A stretch of DNA of 64,000 nt from Allorhizobium pseudoryzae (lineage in GTDB: Bacteria > Pseudomonadota > Alphaproteobacteria > Rhizobiales > Rhizobiaceae). Positions within the stretch are counted from its first letter, which is position 1, and each line of letters starts with the position of its first letter. The notes under the pieces are model-generated. The model did not search any database and had not been told where the DNA came from. It worked only from the letters and a program-made list of their open reading frames with translations. Both the position numbers and the translations under genes were made by a program. Shown here piece by piece: positions 1 to 8,012 of the stretch. The stretch is from NCBI RefSeq assembly GCF_011046245.1, contig NZ_CP049244.1:62001-126000 (forward strand). The letters are read 5' to 3'.

Positions 1-564
1 GAGAAGCGGCGTGTGGCGCTGGAAGCCGGTGGCCGCTGGCGTGCCGATGCCGCCCCGTGTCAGGACCTTTTGGAGATCAACCGGAAATTCCGTCTCGGTC
101 AAATTGCCGAAGACCCGTATCTGAACGCCGTCTGTGCAATCTATGGCCTGCCGGTCGAGCCTGTGCTGGCGGCGGAAACAGCGCTTCTTGCGGGTGTCCT
201 GGACGAGATGGTGGCCTATGTCCGGGAGCTCCGGTCCCGGTATCGGGTCGTTTGCCTGTCGAACACCCAGGCCCTGCACTGGCGCCATGTCATCGATGAG
301 ATGCTGGGGCAGGATCTCTTCGATGCGACCTATCTCTCGCACGAAATGGGCATGGAGAAGCCATCCGATGACATCTACCTGGCCCTGCAACGCCGGGAGG
401 ACGTCAGGCCGGAGCAGATCCTCTTCGTCGATGACACGCTGGAGAATGTGAACACCGCCCGTCGTCTCGGTTGGCATGCTATCCACCATGACGACGCAAG
501 GCGAACGATTGCGACCATCGAACACTGGCTGGCGGGGGATGTGCCGCGCCGCGGTTTATCCTGA
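1..564 (+). CDS. HAD-superfamily hydrolase, 5' end cut by the window edge
   Basis: A haloacid dehalogenase-type hydrolase, probably a small-molecule phosphatase. The frame is open from the first base, and the N-terminal DxD nucleophile motif is not in the window, so the gene starts upstream; the GTG at 13 is not a convincing start. Visible family motifs are CLSNT (motif II), EKPSDDIY with the motif III lysine, and LFVDDTLENV (motif IV, acidic pair), in the order and spacing of HAD-IA proteins. It lies 23 bp before a sugar ABC importer operon in the same direction and may be co-transcribed. A role in dephosphorylating an imported (amino) sugar phosphate would fit, but nothing in the sequence proves the substrate. 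Confidence 0.8.
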   Translation, partial: EKRRVALEAGGRWRADAAPCQDLLEINRKFRLGQIAEDPYLNAVCAIYGLPVEPVLAAETALLAGVLDEMVAYVRELRSRYRVVCLSNTQALHWRHVIDEMLGQDLFDATYLSHEMGMEKPSDDIYLALQRREDVRPEQILFVDDTLENVNTARRLGWHAIHHDDARRTIATIEHWLAGDVPRRGLS

Positions 565-587
565 TTGAAAAACGGAGTCTGACGCAC

Positions 588-1658
588 TTGGCTCGACTGT
601 CCCTGCGCGGAATCAAGAAACGCTTTAAAACCGTGGATGTGCTGCATGGCATAGACCTGGACGTGAACGACCGCGAACTCATCGTGTTCGTCGGGCCGTC
701 CGGTTGCGGCAAGTCCACCCTGCTCCGCCTGATCGCCGGGCTCGACCCGATCACCGAGGGTGAGTTTCTCTTAAACGATGCGCGGATGAACGACGTGGCT
801 CCCTCGCGGCGCGGCATTGCCATGGTCTTTCAGTCCTACGCGCTTTATCCGCACATGAATGTCTATGAGAACATGGCATTCGGCGCGCGGCTGATGGGCT
901 TGAGCAAGCCGGAAGTCGAGGCGCGCATTGCCGAGGCGACACGCATGCTGCGGTTGGAGGCTCTCCTGGAGCGGAAGCCGCGCGAACTGTCCGGCGGCCA
1001 GAGGCAGCGTGTAGCGATCGGCCGGGCTCTGGTCCGGAAACCGCAACTTTTGTTGCTGGACGAACCGCTGTCCAATCTCGACGCAGCACTTCGTTCCGAC
1101 GTGCGGCTGGAGATCGCTCGCCTGCACCGCGAAATCGGCGGCACGACGATCTACGTGACGCATGACCAGGTCGAAGCGATGACGCTGGCAGACCGCATCG
1201 TCGTGATGAATGGCGGGCGGATCGAACAGTTCGGCTCGCCGCGCGAACTCTACGAGACCCCGGCCAATGTCTTCGTCGCCAACTTCATCGGCTCGCCGCG
1301 CATGGCGATGCTGAGCGTCGAGCGCGAGGGAAATCGGTTAATGGCGCCGGGCATTGGCGAGGTGTCGCTCACCCGCCTGCCCTCCTCGCCGGAACGCGCG
1401 CTGTTGATCGGCGTCAGACCGGATGCCATGGTCATCTCGCCGGATATGGCAGGCGAAGGTTTTGCCGCCGAGGTGGTCTACACCGAGTATCTGGGCGACA
1501 GCGCCTATGTCTATGTTCGCCTCGGCGATGGCGCGCCCGTCTCCGTGCGGTGTTCGCCCGATACGCAGTTTGCGCCGGATACGCCGGTGAAGATCGGCAT
1601 CCATCCGGACAAGATACACTATTTCAGCCCTCAGACATCACAACGGCTTGCCGTGTGA
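588..1658 (+). CDS. Sugar ABC importer ATP-binding subunit (UgpC/MsmK/MalK class)
   Basis: This cytoplasmic ATPase powers a family-1 carbohydrate importer. It is 356 residues, the usual length for the class with a C-terminal TOBE/regulatory domain. It has Walker A GPSGCGKST (about 36-44), the signature LSGGQRQR (about 134), Walker B followed by DEPLSNLD, and the H-loop in YVTHDQVEAM. The start is a TTG at 588 with GGAG about 10 bases upstream; the protein then begins MARLSLRGIKK, as expected for the family. The substrate-binding protein gene and two permease genes follow on the same strand, so this is a complete importer. Substrate is unknown; the murR-type regulator and murein-recycling genes just downstream suggest an amino sugar or related compound (inference). 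Confidence 0.93.
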   Translation: MARLSLRGIKKRFKTVDVLHGIDLDVNDRELIVFVGPSGCGKSTLLRLIAGLDPITEGEFLLNDARMNDVAPSRRGIAMVFQSYALYPHMNVYENMAFGARLMGLSKPEVEARIAEATRMLRLEALLERKPRELSGGQRQRVAIGRALVRKPQLLLLDEPLSNLDAALRSDVRLEIARLHREIGGTTIYVTHDQVEAMTLADRIVVMNGGRIEQFGSPRELYETPANVFVANFIGSPRMAMLSVEREGNRLMAPGIGEVSLTRLPSSPERALLIGVRPDAMVISPDMAGEGFAAEVVYTEYLGDSAYVYVRLGDGAPVSVRCSPDTQFAPDTPVKIGIHPDKIHYFSPQTSQRLAV

Positions 1659-1700
1659 TGGGAAATGCCCGTGCATGAAAAACCAAAGAGAGAGGAACAC

Positions 1701-2939
1701 ATGAAACGATTTCTATTGGGAGCGGCGTTCGCCTGCGGAGCCCTGATGTCCGCTACTGCCACCTATGCAGCCGAGCTGACCTTCTGGACCTGGCGTCAGG
1801 AAGACAAGGCTGAATACGAAAAATTCTTTGCCGATTTTGCCAAGGCGAACCCGGGGATTACCGTCAAGTTCGAAGCCTTCGAGGCGACGAGCTACAACAC
1901 GGTTCTCTCCACCGCACTGGCCGGCGGCAAGGGGCCTGACCTCATGATGACCCGCACCTATGGCGGCATCGAAAGCCTGGCCGGCGCCGGTTACCTGATG
2001 CCGCTCGATGACAAGAAGATCCCGGCGCTCAAAGGTTTTTCCGAAGCAGCCTTGGCCTCCGAGACGATGCGCTCGGACAAGACGCTGTATGCGGTTCCGG
2101 CCGCCAGCCAGACCATGCTGGTGATCTACAACACGGAAATCTTCGAGAAGAACGGCATTTCCGAGCCAAAAAGCTGGGACGAGTTCATCGCCGCCTGCGA
2201 AAAACTGAAGGCTGCCGGCGTCATGCCGTTTGCCAACGGAACCGCAACGGGCTGGCAGAACGAGACCATCGTGTCGGCGCTGACCTCCTCCATCATGGGC
2301 AAGGGTTTCTACGCCGATCTGATGGCCGGCAAGACCGACTTCAACGACAAGCGTTATGTCGAGGCGCTGACACGGCTGAAGGAAATCTCCAAATACTTCC
2401 CTGATGGTTTTGTCGGTCTCGATTACGCCTCTGCGCAGCAGCTGTTCACCTCCGGCATGGCTGGAATGTTTGCCGGCGGATCGTTCGAACTTGCCAATTT
2501 CGCCAAGCAGAACCCGGCGTTGAAGCTCGGTGTCTTCGCCGCCCCCGGCCTGAAGGCCGAGGATGAGAAGCTGGTCGGCCTGTTCTTCGATTCCGGGTTT
2601 GGCGCCAATGCCAAGCCGAAGGATCCGGAGGCAGTGGTCAAATTCCTCAACTACGTGGCCAGCAAGGATTTTGCCCAGGCGTTTGCCAACAAGCTGAACA
2701 ACGTCTCTGCCGTTCCCGGCGTGACGTTTGAGAGCCCGCTCTTGGCCAAGGTGGCCGAACTCAACAAGAACTCGATCGCCTACATGACGCTCGTGAACTT
2801 CCGTTACGGCGAGCCGACCGGCTCCAACCTGATCCAGGCAGGCGTTTCCAAGATGCTGAACGGCCAGGCGACCCCTGCCGAGGTCGGCAAGTCGATGACC
2901 GATGGTCTGGCCGCCTGGTACGCGCCGTTCAAGAAGTGA
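1701..2939 (+). CDS. Sugar ABC importer, extracellular substrate-binding protein (family 1)
   Basis: Periplasmic binding protein of about 412 residues. An ATG at 1701 follows a strong AGAGAGAGGA ribosome site and gives a typical signal peptide (KRF, then a hydrophobic stretch ending ATYAAE); the frame extends upstream to 1665 but that adds a hydrophilic leader before the signal peptide. The mature protein begins ELTFWTWRQED, and the LTFWTW start is characteristic of family-1 sugar-binding proteins. It sits between the ATPase and the permease genes. A strong hairpin lies directly after its stop codon and may set the binding protein to permease expression ratio. Confidence 0.92.
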   Translation: MKRFLLGAAFACGALMSATATYAAELTFWTWRQEDKAEYEKFFADFAKANPGITVKFEAFEATSYNTVLSTALAGGKGPDLMMTRTYGGIESLAGAGYLMPLDDKKIPALKGFSEAALASETMRSDKTLYAVPAASQTMLVIYNTEIFEKNGISEPKSWDEFIAACEKLKAAGVMPFANGTATGWQNETIVSALTSSIMGKGFYADLMAGKTDFNDKRYVEALTRLKEISKYFPDGFVGLDYASAQQLFTSGMAGMFAGGSFELANFAKQNPALKLGVFAAPGLKAEDEKLVGLFFDSGFGANAKPKDPEAVVKFLNYVASKDFAQAFANKLNNVSAVPGVTFESPLLAKVAELNKNSIAYMTLVNFRYGEPTGSNLIQAGVSKMLNGQATPAEVGKSMTDGLAAWYAPFKK

Positions 2940-2946
2940 TATCGAC

Positions 2947-2972
2947 GGGCCGCTCAAAAAGTTGAGCGGCCC
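2947..2972 (+). terminator. Strong GC hairpin between binding-protein and permease genes
   Basis: An 11-bp perfect inverted repeat (GGGCCGCTCAA, loop AAAG, TTGAGCGGCCC) starts 8 bases after the binding-protein stop. No T-run follows on the plus strand, so it is more likely an mRNA-stabilising or partly terminating intercistronic hairpin than a full terminator. Confidence 0.7.
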
Positions 2973-3007
2973 TCCCCCACCGATCGATTGCCGCCAGGGT
3001 CGCCTCG

Positions 3008-3928
3008 ATGATAACTGCCAAGCTGACAGGTCGAAGACTGTGGATCGCCGCCCTCGTGGTGCCGCCGCTTGCCTTCATGTGCCTGTTTCTCGTTTATCCG
3101 ATCCTGTCGGCCTTCGCCTACGCCTTCTATGAATGGCGCGGGCTGGCGCGCGGCGAATTCGTCTGGTTCGCAAATTTCCACCGCGTGCTGTTCGAGTTTC
3201 CCTTCTCGGAGCGGACCGTCAACGCGTTCAAGCACAATATCTTCGTGTTCTTCGCCCTGATGGTGCTGCAGAACGGCCTCGGTTTCATCCTCGCCTATTG
3301 CCTGTGGCGCGAACTCTGGGGTGCGCGCTTTCACCGAATTGCCGTCTTCCTGCCGGTCGTATTGTCGACCGTCATCGTCGGCCTGCTCTGGAAGCTGTTT
3401 TACCATCCGCTGTTCGGCGCGGTAAACGCCACGCTGCGCGGGCTTGGTCTCGGCAGCCTGGCCCAGCCCTGGCTCGGTCAGGATTCCACGGCGCTGACCG
3501 CCATCGTCGTCGCCAATGCCTGGCACATGGTCGGCTTTCCGACGCTGGTGTTCCTCGCCGGCATGCAGCGAATCCCGTCCGAGATCCTCGACGCCGTGCG
3601 CATGGAAACCGAAAGCGAGTGGGTGAAGATGACCAAGATCGTCTGGCCGCTGGTCGCCCCCTCCGCAACGGTCGTCTTCACGCTTCTGTTCGTCGGTGCC
3701 TTCAACTGGTTCGAATTGCCCTTCATCATGGCCGGCGTCGATGGCGCGCCGCATGGCGCAACCGATGTGCTCGGCCTCTATTTCTACCGCACAGCCTTTG
3801 GCAGCATGTCGGCATCCGCGGAGAATTTTGGCCCGGGAAGCGCGCTTGCCGTGCTGATCTTCCTGTTCATCGCGGTCGTTTCCAGCGTCATCACCGTCAG
3901 GCTGCGCAAGCGGGAGATCCAGCTGTGA
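3008..3928 (+). CDS. Sugar ABC importer permease 1
   Basis: Inner-membrane permease of 306 residues, usual length for the MalF/UgpA class. It starts MITAKLTGRRLW followed by a long hydrophobic segment (LVVPPLAFMCLFLVYP), and has the EAA-type cytoplasmic loop near residue 200 (EILDAVRMETESEWVKMTKIVWPLV), where the transporter contacts the ATPase. Its GTGA stop overlaps the start of the second permease gene, so the two are translationally coupled. Confidence 0.92.
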   Translation: MITAKLTGRRLWIAALVVPPLAFMCLFLVYPILSAFAYAFYEWRGLARGEFVWFANFHRVLFEFPFSERTVNAFKHNIFVFFALMVLQNGLGFILAYCLWRELWGARFHRIAVFLPVVLSTVIVGLLWKLFYHPLFGAVNATLRGLGLGSLAQPWLGQDSTALTAIVVANAWHMVGFPTLVFLAGMQRIPSEILDAVRMETESEWVKMTKIVWPLVAPSATVVFTLLFVGAFNWFELPFIMAGVDGAPHGATDVLGLYFYRTAFGSMSASAENFGPGSALAVLIFLFIAVVSSVITVRLRKREIQL

Positions 3929-4773
3929 GGAAAACAAGCGATACCGGCGGCCTGCGCACGCTGGGCTGGGACGGCCTGATCCAGATCCTTCTGATCGGCA
4001 ACAGCGTCGTCATGCTGGCGCCCATCGTCATCATGGTCTTCTCCGCCTTTAAGACGAATGCGCAGATCTTTCAGTCGCCGTTTTCGATACCCGATTTCAC
4101 CCATGTGGCGAGCATTCTGCGGGTCTGGAACGAAACAGATTTCCTGCTCTACATGGGCAATTCGCTGATCGTCACCGCGACGTCCATCGCGCTGATCCTG
4201 ATCCTCGGCACCATGGCCGCCTATGCCATCGCGCGTTACGAGTTCCGCGGCTCCGGCTTCATTCTTCTCTTCTTCCTGGCAGGGCTCACCCTGCCGCTGA
4301 AACTCGCCATCATTCCGCTCTTCATCCAGATGCGGGATTTCGGGCTGATCGACTCGCGCCTGTCGCTGATCTTCATCTACGTGGCAACCGGTCTCCCGAC
4401 CGCCGTCTTCATCATGACGGGTTTCATCCGCAGCCTGCCGAACGAGCTGGAGGATGCCGCGCGCATGGACGGCGCCAGCGAAGCGCGGATCATGTGGTCG
4501 ATCATGCTGCCGCTGGTGCGCCCCGCTATGGTGATCGCAGCCATCCAGAACGTCGTCCCCATCTGGAACGACTTCTTTTTCCCGCTGATCTTCATCCAGA
4601 ACAATGACCTGAAAACCCTGCCACAGGGGCTCACCACCTTCATGGGCGAGTTCGGTACGGATTGGGGCGTGCTGTTTTCCGGGCTGACGCTGTCGGCACT
4701 GCCGATCATCATTCTCTATATCGCGCTGTCGCGACAGTTCATCAACGGCATGACGGCCGGTGCGATCAAGTAA
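3925..4773 (+). CDS. Sugar ABC importer permease 2
   Basis: Inner-membrane permease of 282 residues, MalG/UgpE class. The frame is open far upstream, but the start is the GTG at 3925, which overlaps the TGA of permease 1 (GTGA) and gives a normal N-terminus (RKTSDTGGLRT, then a hydrophobic helix). The EAA-type loop is ELEDAARMDGASEARIMW, and the family ending AGAIK is present. It is the last gene of the importer operon; the next gene, murR-like, is convergent and ends 12 bases away. Confidence 0.92.
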   Translation: MRKTSDTGGLRTLGWDGLIQILLIGNSVVMLAPIVIMVFSAFKTNAQIFQSPFSIPDFTHVASILRVWNETDFLLYMGNSLIVTATSIALILILGTMAAYAIARYEFRGSGFILLFFLAGLTLPLKLAIIPLFIQMRDFGLIDSRLSLIFIYVATGLPTAVFIMTGFIRSLPNELEDAARMDGASEARIMWSIMLPLVRPAMVIAAIQNVVPIWNDFFFPLIFIQNNDLKTLPQGLTTFMGEFGTDWGVLFSGLTLSALPIIILYIALSRQFINGMTAGAIK

Positions 4774-4785
4774 GCCGCATCCGGC

Positions 4786-5634
4786 TCACGACTTGAGGAT
4801 GGCGACCGCTGCCTCGCTGGCGTGAATGGCATCGTTGGCGCCAGGAAGTTTTGCGATCAAGAGCAGAAAGACCAGATCGCAGATCGCGAGCTGCGCATCG
4901 CGCGAGGTGATCGCGGAGGAGCGCACCCGCTCCTCGTCGGCCACCGTATGCAGCTGGATATCGGCGAGCAGGCTGAGGCGGCTGCCATGCAGGCCGGTGA
5001 GCGTGATGACCGTCGCGCCGCAGCTGCGGGCCAGTTCCGCAAGCCGGATCGTCTCGTTGTTGCCGCCGGATTGCGAGATCGCGAACAGGACATCACGGCT
5101 CTCCAGCGACGCGGCATTGGCCATTTGGACATGCGGGTCACGGTCCATCAGCACCATCAGGCCAAGCTTCAGCAGCTTGTAGGAGAAATCCCGCGCAACG
5201 AGAGAGGAGGCGCCGATGCCGGCGAGGTGAATCCGCCGTGCCGAGGCCAATGCCGTCACGGCCTGCATCACCGCCTCTTCCGCGTTCACCTGCATGGTCT
5301 GCTGCATGGCAGAGACCTTGCTCGCAACGAGCTTCTGCTGGATGGTGACGAAATTGTCGCCAGCCTCGATCGTGCCGTGGATCATGCCCGAAGGCACGCG
5401 CCATTCCTGCGCCTTGGCCTTGGTAACGGCCAGTTTCAGCTGCTGGTATCCGTCATAGCCGATCTTCTGGGAAAACTTGACGACGCTGGACTGGCTGCGG
5501 CCGGTCGCCGCCGCAAGTTCGGCAGACGACAGTTCCACCATGCGGTCCGGGTCATCGATGATGAACTGACCGATCTGGCGTTCGGCATCCGTCATGGAAT
5601 CCAGCTTCGCCTGGATGACCTTCAGAACGGACAT
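4786..5634 (-). CDS. MurR/RpiR-family transcriptional regulator
   Basis: RpiR-type regulator of 282 residues: an N-terminal helix-turn-helix domain (about 1-80; SSAELAAATGRSQSSVVKFSQKIG) and a C-terminal SIS sugar-phosphate-binding domain (about 120-260; IHLAGIGASSLVARDFSYKL and FAISQSGGNNETIRLA). The frame extends to 5772, but the start at 5634 has GGAGGG at the correct distance and a normal N-terminus (MSVLKVIQAKLDS). It faces a murA-like gene across a 123-bp region with two copies of the candidate operator GGAAT. MurR of E. coli senses MurNAc-6-phosphate; the neighbouring murQ, anmK and kinase genes suggest the same effector here (inference). Confidence 0.9.
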   Translation of the reverse strand: MSVLKVIQAKLDSMTDAERQIGQFIIDDPDRMVELSSAELAAATGRSQSSVVKFSQKIGYDGYQQLKLAVTKAKAQEWRVPSGMIHGTIEAGDNFVTIQQKLVASKVSAMQQTMQVNAEEAVMQAVTALASARRIHLAGIGASSLVARDFSYKLLKLGLMVLMDRDPHVQMANAASLESRDVLFAISQSGGNNETIRLAELARSCGATVITLTGLHGSRLSLLADIQLHTVADEERVRSSAITSRDAQLAICDLVFLLLIAKLPGANDAIHASEAAVAILKS

Positions 5635-5649
5635 GATCCCTCCATGGCT

Positions 5650-5691
5650 GGAATAAGATATTCGAAATCTAAAAATTATCTGGAATATTAT
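5650..5691. promoter_or_regulatory. Candidate MurR-type operator pair, murR-murA intergenic region
   Basis: GGAAT-AAGAT-ATTCG at 5650-5664 is an inverted repeat with one mismatch. A second GGAAT starts at 5682, 32 bp after the first, followed by ATTAT. The same arrangement and the same 32-bp spacing occur before murQ (7937 and 7969). The second element overlaps a TATTAT box (5686-5691) that could be the -10 for the murA-like gene. Confidence 0.6.
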
Positions 5692-5757
5692 AGCGCCCAT
5701 TCTATCATTGGTCACCCCCGATTCCTGCTCCGGCAGGCGAGACCCGGAAGGCTTTCC

Positions 5758-7014
5758 ATGGATGAACTGCATATCACCGGCGGCAACAGACTGGATGGCG
5801 CAGTCCCGATTGCCGGCGCCAAGAATGCCGCCCTGCCGCAGATCGCCGCCGCTTTGTTGTCACCTCATCCGCTGGAACTGACGAACCTGCCGAAGGTCTC
5901 GGATGTCGACAACATGCTGCGGATCATCTCGCTTTACGGTGCGACGGTCGAGAGCCACGCCGGCGGCACGACGATCAATGCCGCGCACGTGGCCCCGGGA
6001 GAGGTCGATTACGAAACCGTGCGGAAGATGCGCGCCTCGATCCTGGTGCTCGGGCCTCTGCTCGCACGGTTCGGCTCGGCGCGCGTCTCGCTCCCAGGCG
6101 GCTGTGCGATCGGCGCGCGGCCTGTCGACATGCACCTGAAGGTCCTGAGCGCGCTCGGTGCGACCGTCGATGTCGAACGCGGTTATATCGTCGCCTCCAC
6201 CAATGGTGGTCTGCGCGGCACGCGGATCGTCTTGTCCGGACCGTCCGTCGGTGCCAGCGAGACGGCGCTGATGGCAGCCTGTTACGCCAAGGGAGAAACC
6301 GAGATCCTGAACGCTGCCCGCGAGCCGGAGGTGGTCGATCTCGCCGCCTGCCTGACGGCCATGGGCGCAGAGATCGAAGGCGCCGGCACCCACCGACTGC
6401 TCGTCAAGGGTAACACCACCTGGCGCGCCGCCAGCCATCACGCCATTCCGGATCGTGTGGAGGCGGGCACCTATGCCGCCGCCGCGATGATCACCGGCGG
6501 GCGCATCGAACTCGTCAATGCGCGCATGGAGCATCTCTCTTCGGTGCTGCAGGTCCTGGAAACCATGGGCGCGACGGTCTGGCCCGGCGACCGCGGCGTG
6601 GTGATCAATGGCCGCGAGCGGATCAGGCCCGCCGATATCACCACCGAACCCTATCCGGGTTTCCCGACTGACCTGCAGGCGCAGTTCATGGCCATGGCCT
6701 GCCTTGCCGATGGCGCCAGCGTGATCCGCGAAACCATCTTCGAAAACCGTTTCATGCATGTTCCGGAACTGTCGCGTCTGGGGGCGGATATCGCGCTGAA
6801 CGGCGCCGTCGCCCTCGTGCGTGGCAAGCCGGAACTCCGCGGCGCACCGGTGATGGCAACCGATCTGCGGGCCTCCGTCTGCCTGGTGCTGGCCGCGCTT
6901 GCCGCCGAAGGCGAAAGCGTCATCAAACGCGTCTATCATCTTGATCGCGGTTATGAGCAGCTGGACCGCAAGCTCGCCCAATGCGGCGCCGACATCCGGC
7001 GGGTCTCTGTATGA
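5758..7014 (+). CDS. murA: MurA-like UDP-N-acetylglucosamine 1-carboxyvinyltransferase in a recycling locus
   Basis: EPT/RTPC-family transferase of 418 residues, close to the 419 of E. coli MurA, which adds enolpyruvate from PEP to UDP-GlcNAc. Key MurA residues are present at almost the same numbers: K22 in GAKNAALP, C116 in [14 protein letters not shown] (the PEP/fosfomycin cysteine, C115 in E. coli), D305 in [11 protein letters not shown], and an arginine in [10 protein letters not shown]. Start is the ATG at 5758; the frame is open much further upstream antisense to murR. Its stop overlaps the next start (ATGA). Its place with catabolic genes suggests a second copy rather than the housekeeping murA, which I cannot see in the window. 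Whether it makes UDP-MurNAc precursor or acts on another nucleotide sugar is open. Confidence 0.88.
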   Translation: MDELHITGGNRLDGAVPIAGAKNAALPQIAAALLSPHPLELTNLPKVSDVDNMLRIISLYGATVESHAGGTTINAAHVAPGEVDYETVRKMRASILVLGPLLARFGSARVSLPGGCAIGARPVDMHLKVLSALGATVDVERGYIVASTNGGLRGTRIVLSGPSVGASETALMAACYAKGETEILNAAREPEVVDLAACLTAMGAEIEGAGTHRLLVKGNTTWRAASHHAIPDRVEAGTYAAAAMITGGRIELVNARMEHLSSVLQVLETMGATVWPGDRGVVINGRERIRPADITTEPYPGFPTDLQAQFMAMACLADGASVIRETIFENRFMHVPELSRLGADIALNGAVALVRGKPELRGAPVMATDLRASVCLVLAALAAEGESVIKRVYHLDRGYEQLDRKLAQCGADIRRVSV

Positions 7015-7901
7015 CAATGCCCTCACCTGATAACACGCTCTATCTCGGCATCGATGGCGGCGGAACCGGCTGCCGCGCCCGCATCGTCGATGACGCGGGC
7101 AACATTCTCGGACAGGGCTTGTCCGGCCCCGCAACGACCCGGCTGGGCGTCCCCGGTGCCTGGGCCTCCGTTCTGCGCGCCTGGACCGGTGCGGCCGAAG
7201 AGGCGGGGCTCGACCCGCTGAACGCGCCGAACGTGATGGCCGGCATCGGCATTGCCGGGCTGACCCGCGCCGGCTCGCGCGAGGAACTGGAAGCCCTGCC
7301 CCACCCGTTCGGGCAGATCTGCTTCACCTCGGATGGTGCGGCGGCCTGCCTCGGCGCCCATTCCGGACACGATGGCGGTATCGTCATTGCCGGCACGGGG
7401 TCGATCGGCCTTGCGATCGTCGCCGGCCAGGAACTGCGGGCCGGCGGCTACGGTTTCCCGATCTCCGATGAAGGCAGCGGTGCCGATCTGGGCCTCAAGG
7501 CCATCCAGGCATCGCTCCGGGCTTTCGACGGGCGGCGGGAGAAGACCGCCCTGCTCAACGAAGTCCTCACGCGTTTCGACCACACGCCGGCGAACATGGT
7601 CGGCTGGATGGATCGGGCGACGGCAACGGATTATGCGACCTTCGCACCGCTCGTCCTGCGCCACGCCGACCAGGGAGACTCCGCGGCACGGCAGATCGTC
7701 CAATCGGGCGCCGAGCAGATCGATGGGCTCGTGCGCCGCCTGATCGAATACGGTGCCCCGCTGGTCACCCTGCTGGGGGGGCTTTCAGGACCGTTGGAGC
7801 CCTGGCTCTCGCCGGACGTCCGTCGGCGACTGAAGCCTGCGGATGGTGATGCAGTCTCCGGCGCGATCATTCTCGCCAGGCGTCTTTCGGCGAGGAGCTG
7901 A
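7011..7901 (+). CDS. BadF/BadG/BcrA-type N-acetylglucosamine/N-acetylmuramic acid kinase
   Basis: Sugar kinase of 296 residues in the BadF/BadG/BcrA/BcrD ATPase family, which contains GlcNAc kinases and the MurNAc/GlcNAc kinase MurK of Clostridium. Visible motifs are the phosphate-1 loop YLGIDGGGTGCRARI near the N-terminus, GIGIAGLTRAG, FTSDGAAACLGA, and the phosphate-2 loop IVIAGTGSIGLA. The ATG at 7011 overlaps the stop of the murA-like gene (ATGA); a start at 6981 would add ten unlikely residues. Expected role is phosphorylation of imported amino sugar to the 6-phosphate, the substrate of MurQ when the sugar is MurNAc. Confidence 0.87.
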   Translation: MTMPSPDNTLYLGIDGGGTGCRARIVDDAGNILGQGLSGPATTRLGVPGAWASVLRAWTGAAEEAGLDPLNAPNVMAGIGIAGLTRAGSREELEALPHPFGQICFTSDGAAACLGAHSGHDGGIVIAGTGSIGLAIVAGQELRAGGYGFPISDEGSGADLGLKAIQASLRAFDGRREKTALLNEVLTRFDHTPANMVGWMDRATATDYATFAPLVLRHADQGDSAARQIVQSGAEQIDGLVRRLIEYGAPLVTLLGGLSGPLEPWLSPDVRRRLKPADGDAVSGAIILARRLSARS

Positions 7902-7936
7902 GTTTGCCATGCCTGCCTCATGTGCTTGCCTTGATT

Positions 7937-7988
7937 GGAATAATAAATTCCTAATATCGTTGACATCCGGAATATACGATCATAACCT
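7937..7988 (+). promoter_or_regulatory. murQ promoter with candidate MurR-type operator pair
   Basis: A perfect inverted repeat GGAAT-AATAA-ATTCC lies at 7937-7951 and a second GGAAT at 7969, again 32 bp apart. A consensus -35 TTGACA (7960-7965) lies between them, with a weak -10 TAACCT at 7983-7988 after 17 bp. An operator placed on both sides of the -35 is well suited to repression by a looping or tetrameric RpiR protein (inference). Confidence 0.62.
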
Positions 7989-8012
7989 GCCACCACAACC
8001 AAGCGAGGATCC

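Noticed and set aside
1..564. HAD hydrolase as a MupP-type MurNAc-6-phosphate phosphatase
   Set aside because: The idea fits the neighbourhood, but the N-terminal part is missing from the window and the visible motifs are common to all HAD-IA proteins.
1713..2957. Minus-strand open frame of about 414 codons opposite the first sugar-binding protein
   Set aside because: The plus strand has signal peptide, ribosome site and family motifs; the antisense frame has none.
4773..4786. AGCCG-CATC-CGGCT hairpin at the end of the first importer operon
   Set aside because: Only 5 bp of stem and no T-run; not enough for a terminator call.
4822..5757. Upstream extension of the murA-like reading frame
   Set aside because: It runs antisense to the MurR/RpiR gene, is not conserved in type, and the family alignment starts exactly at the ATG at 5758.
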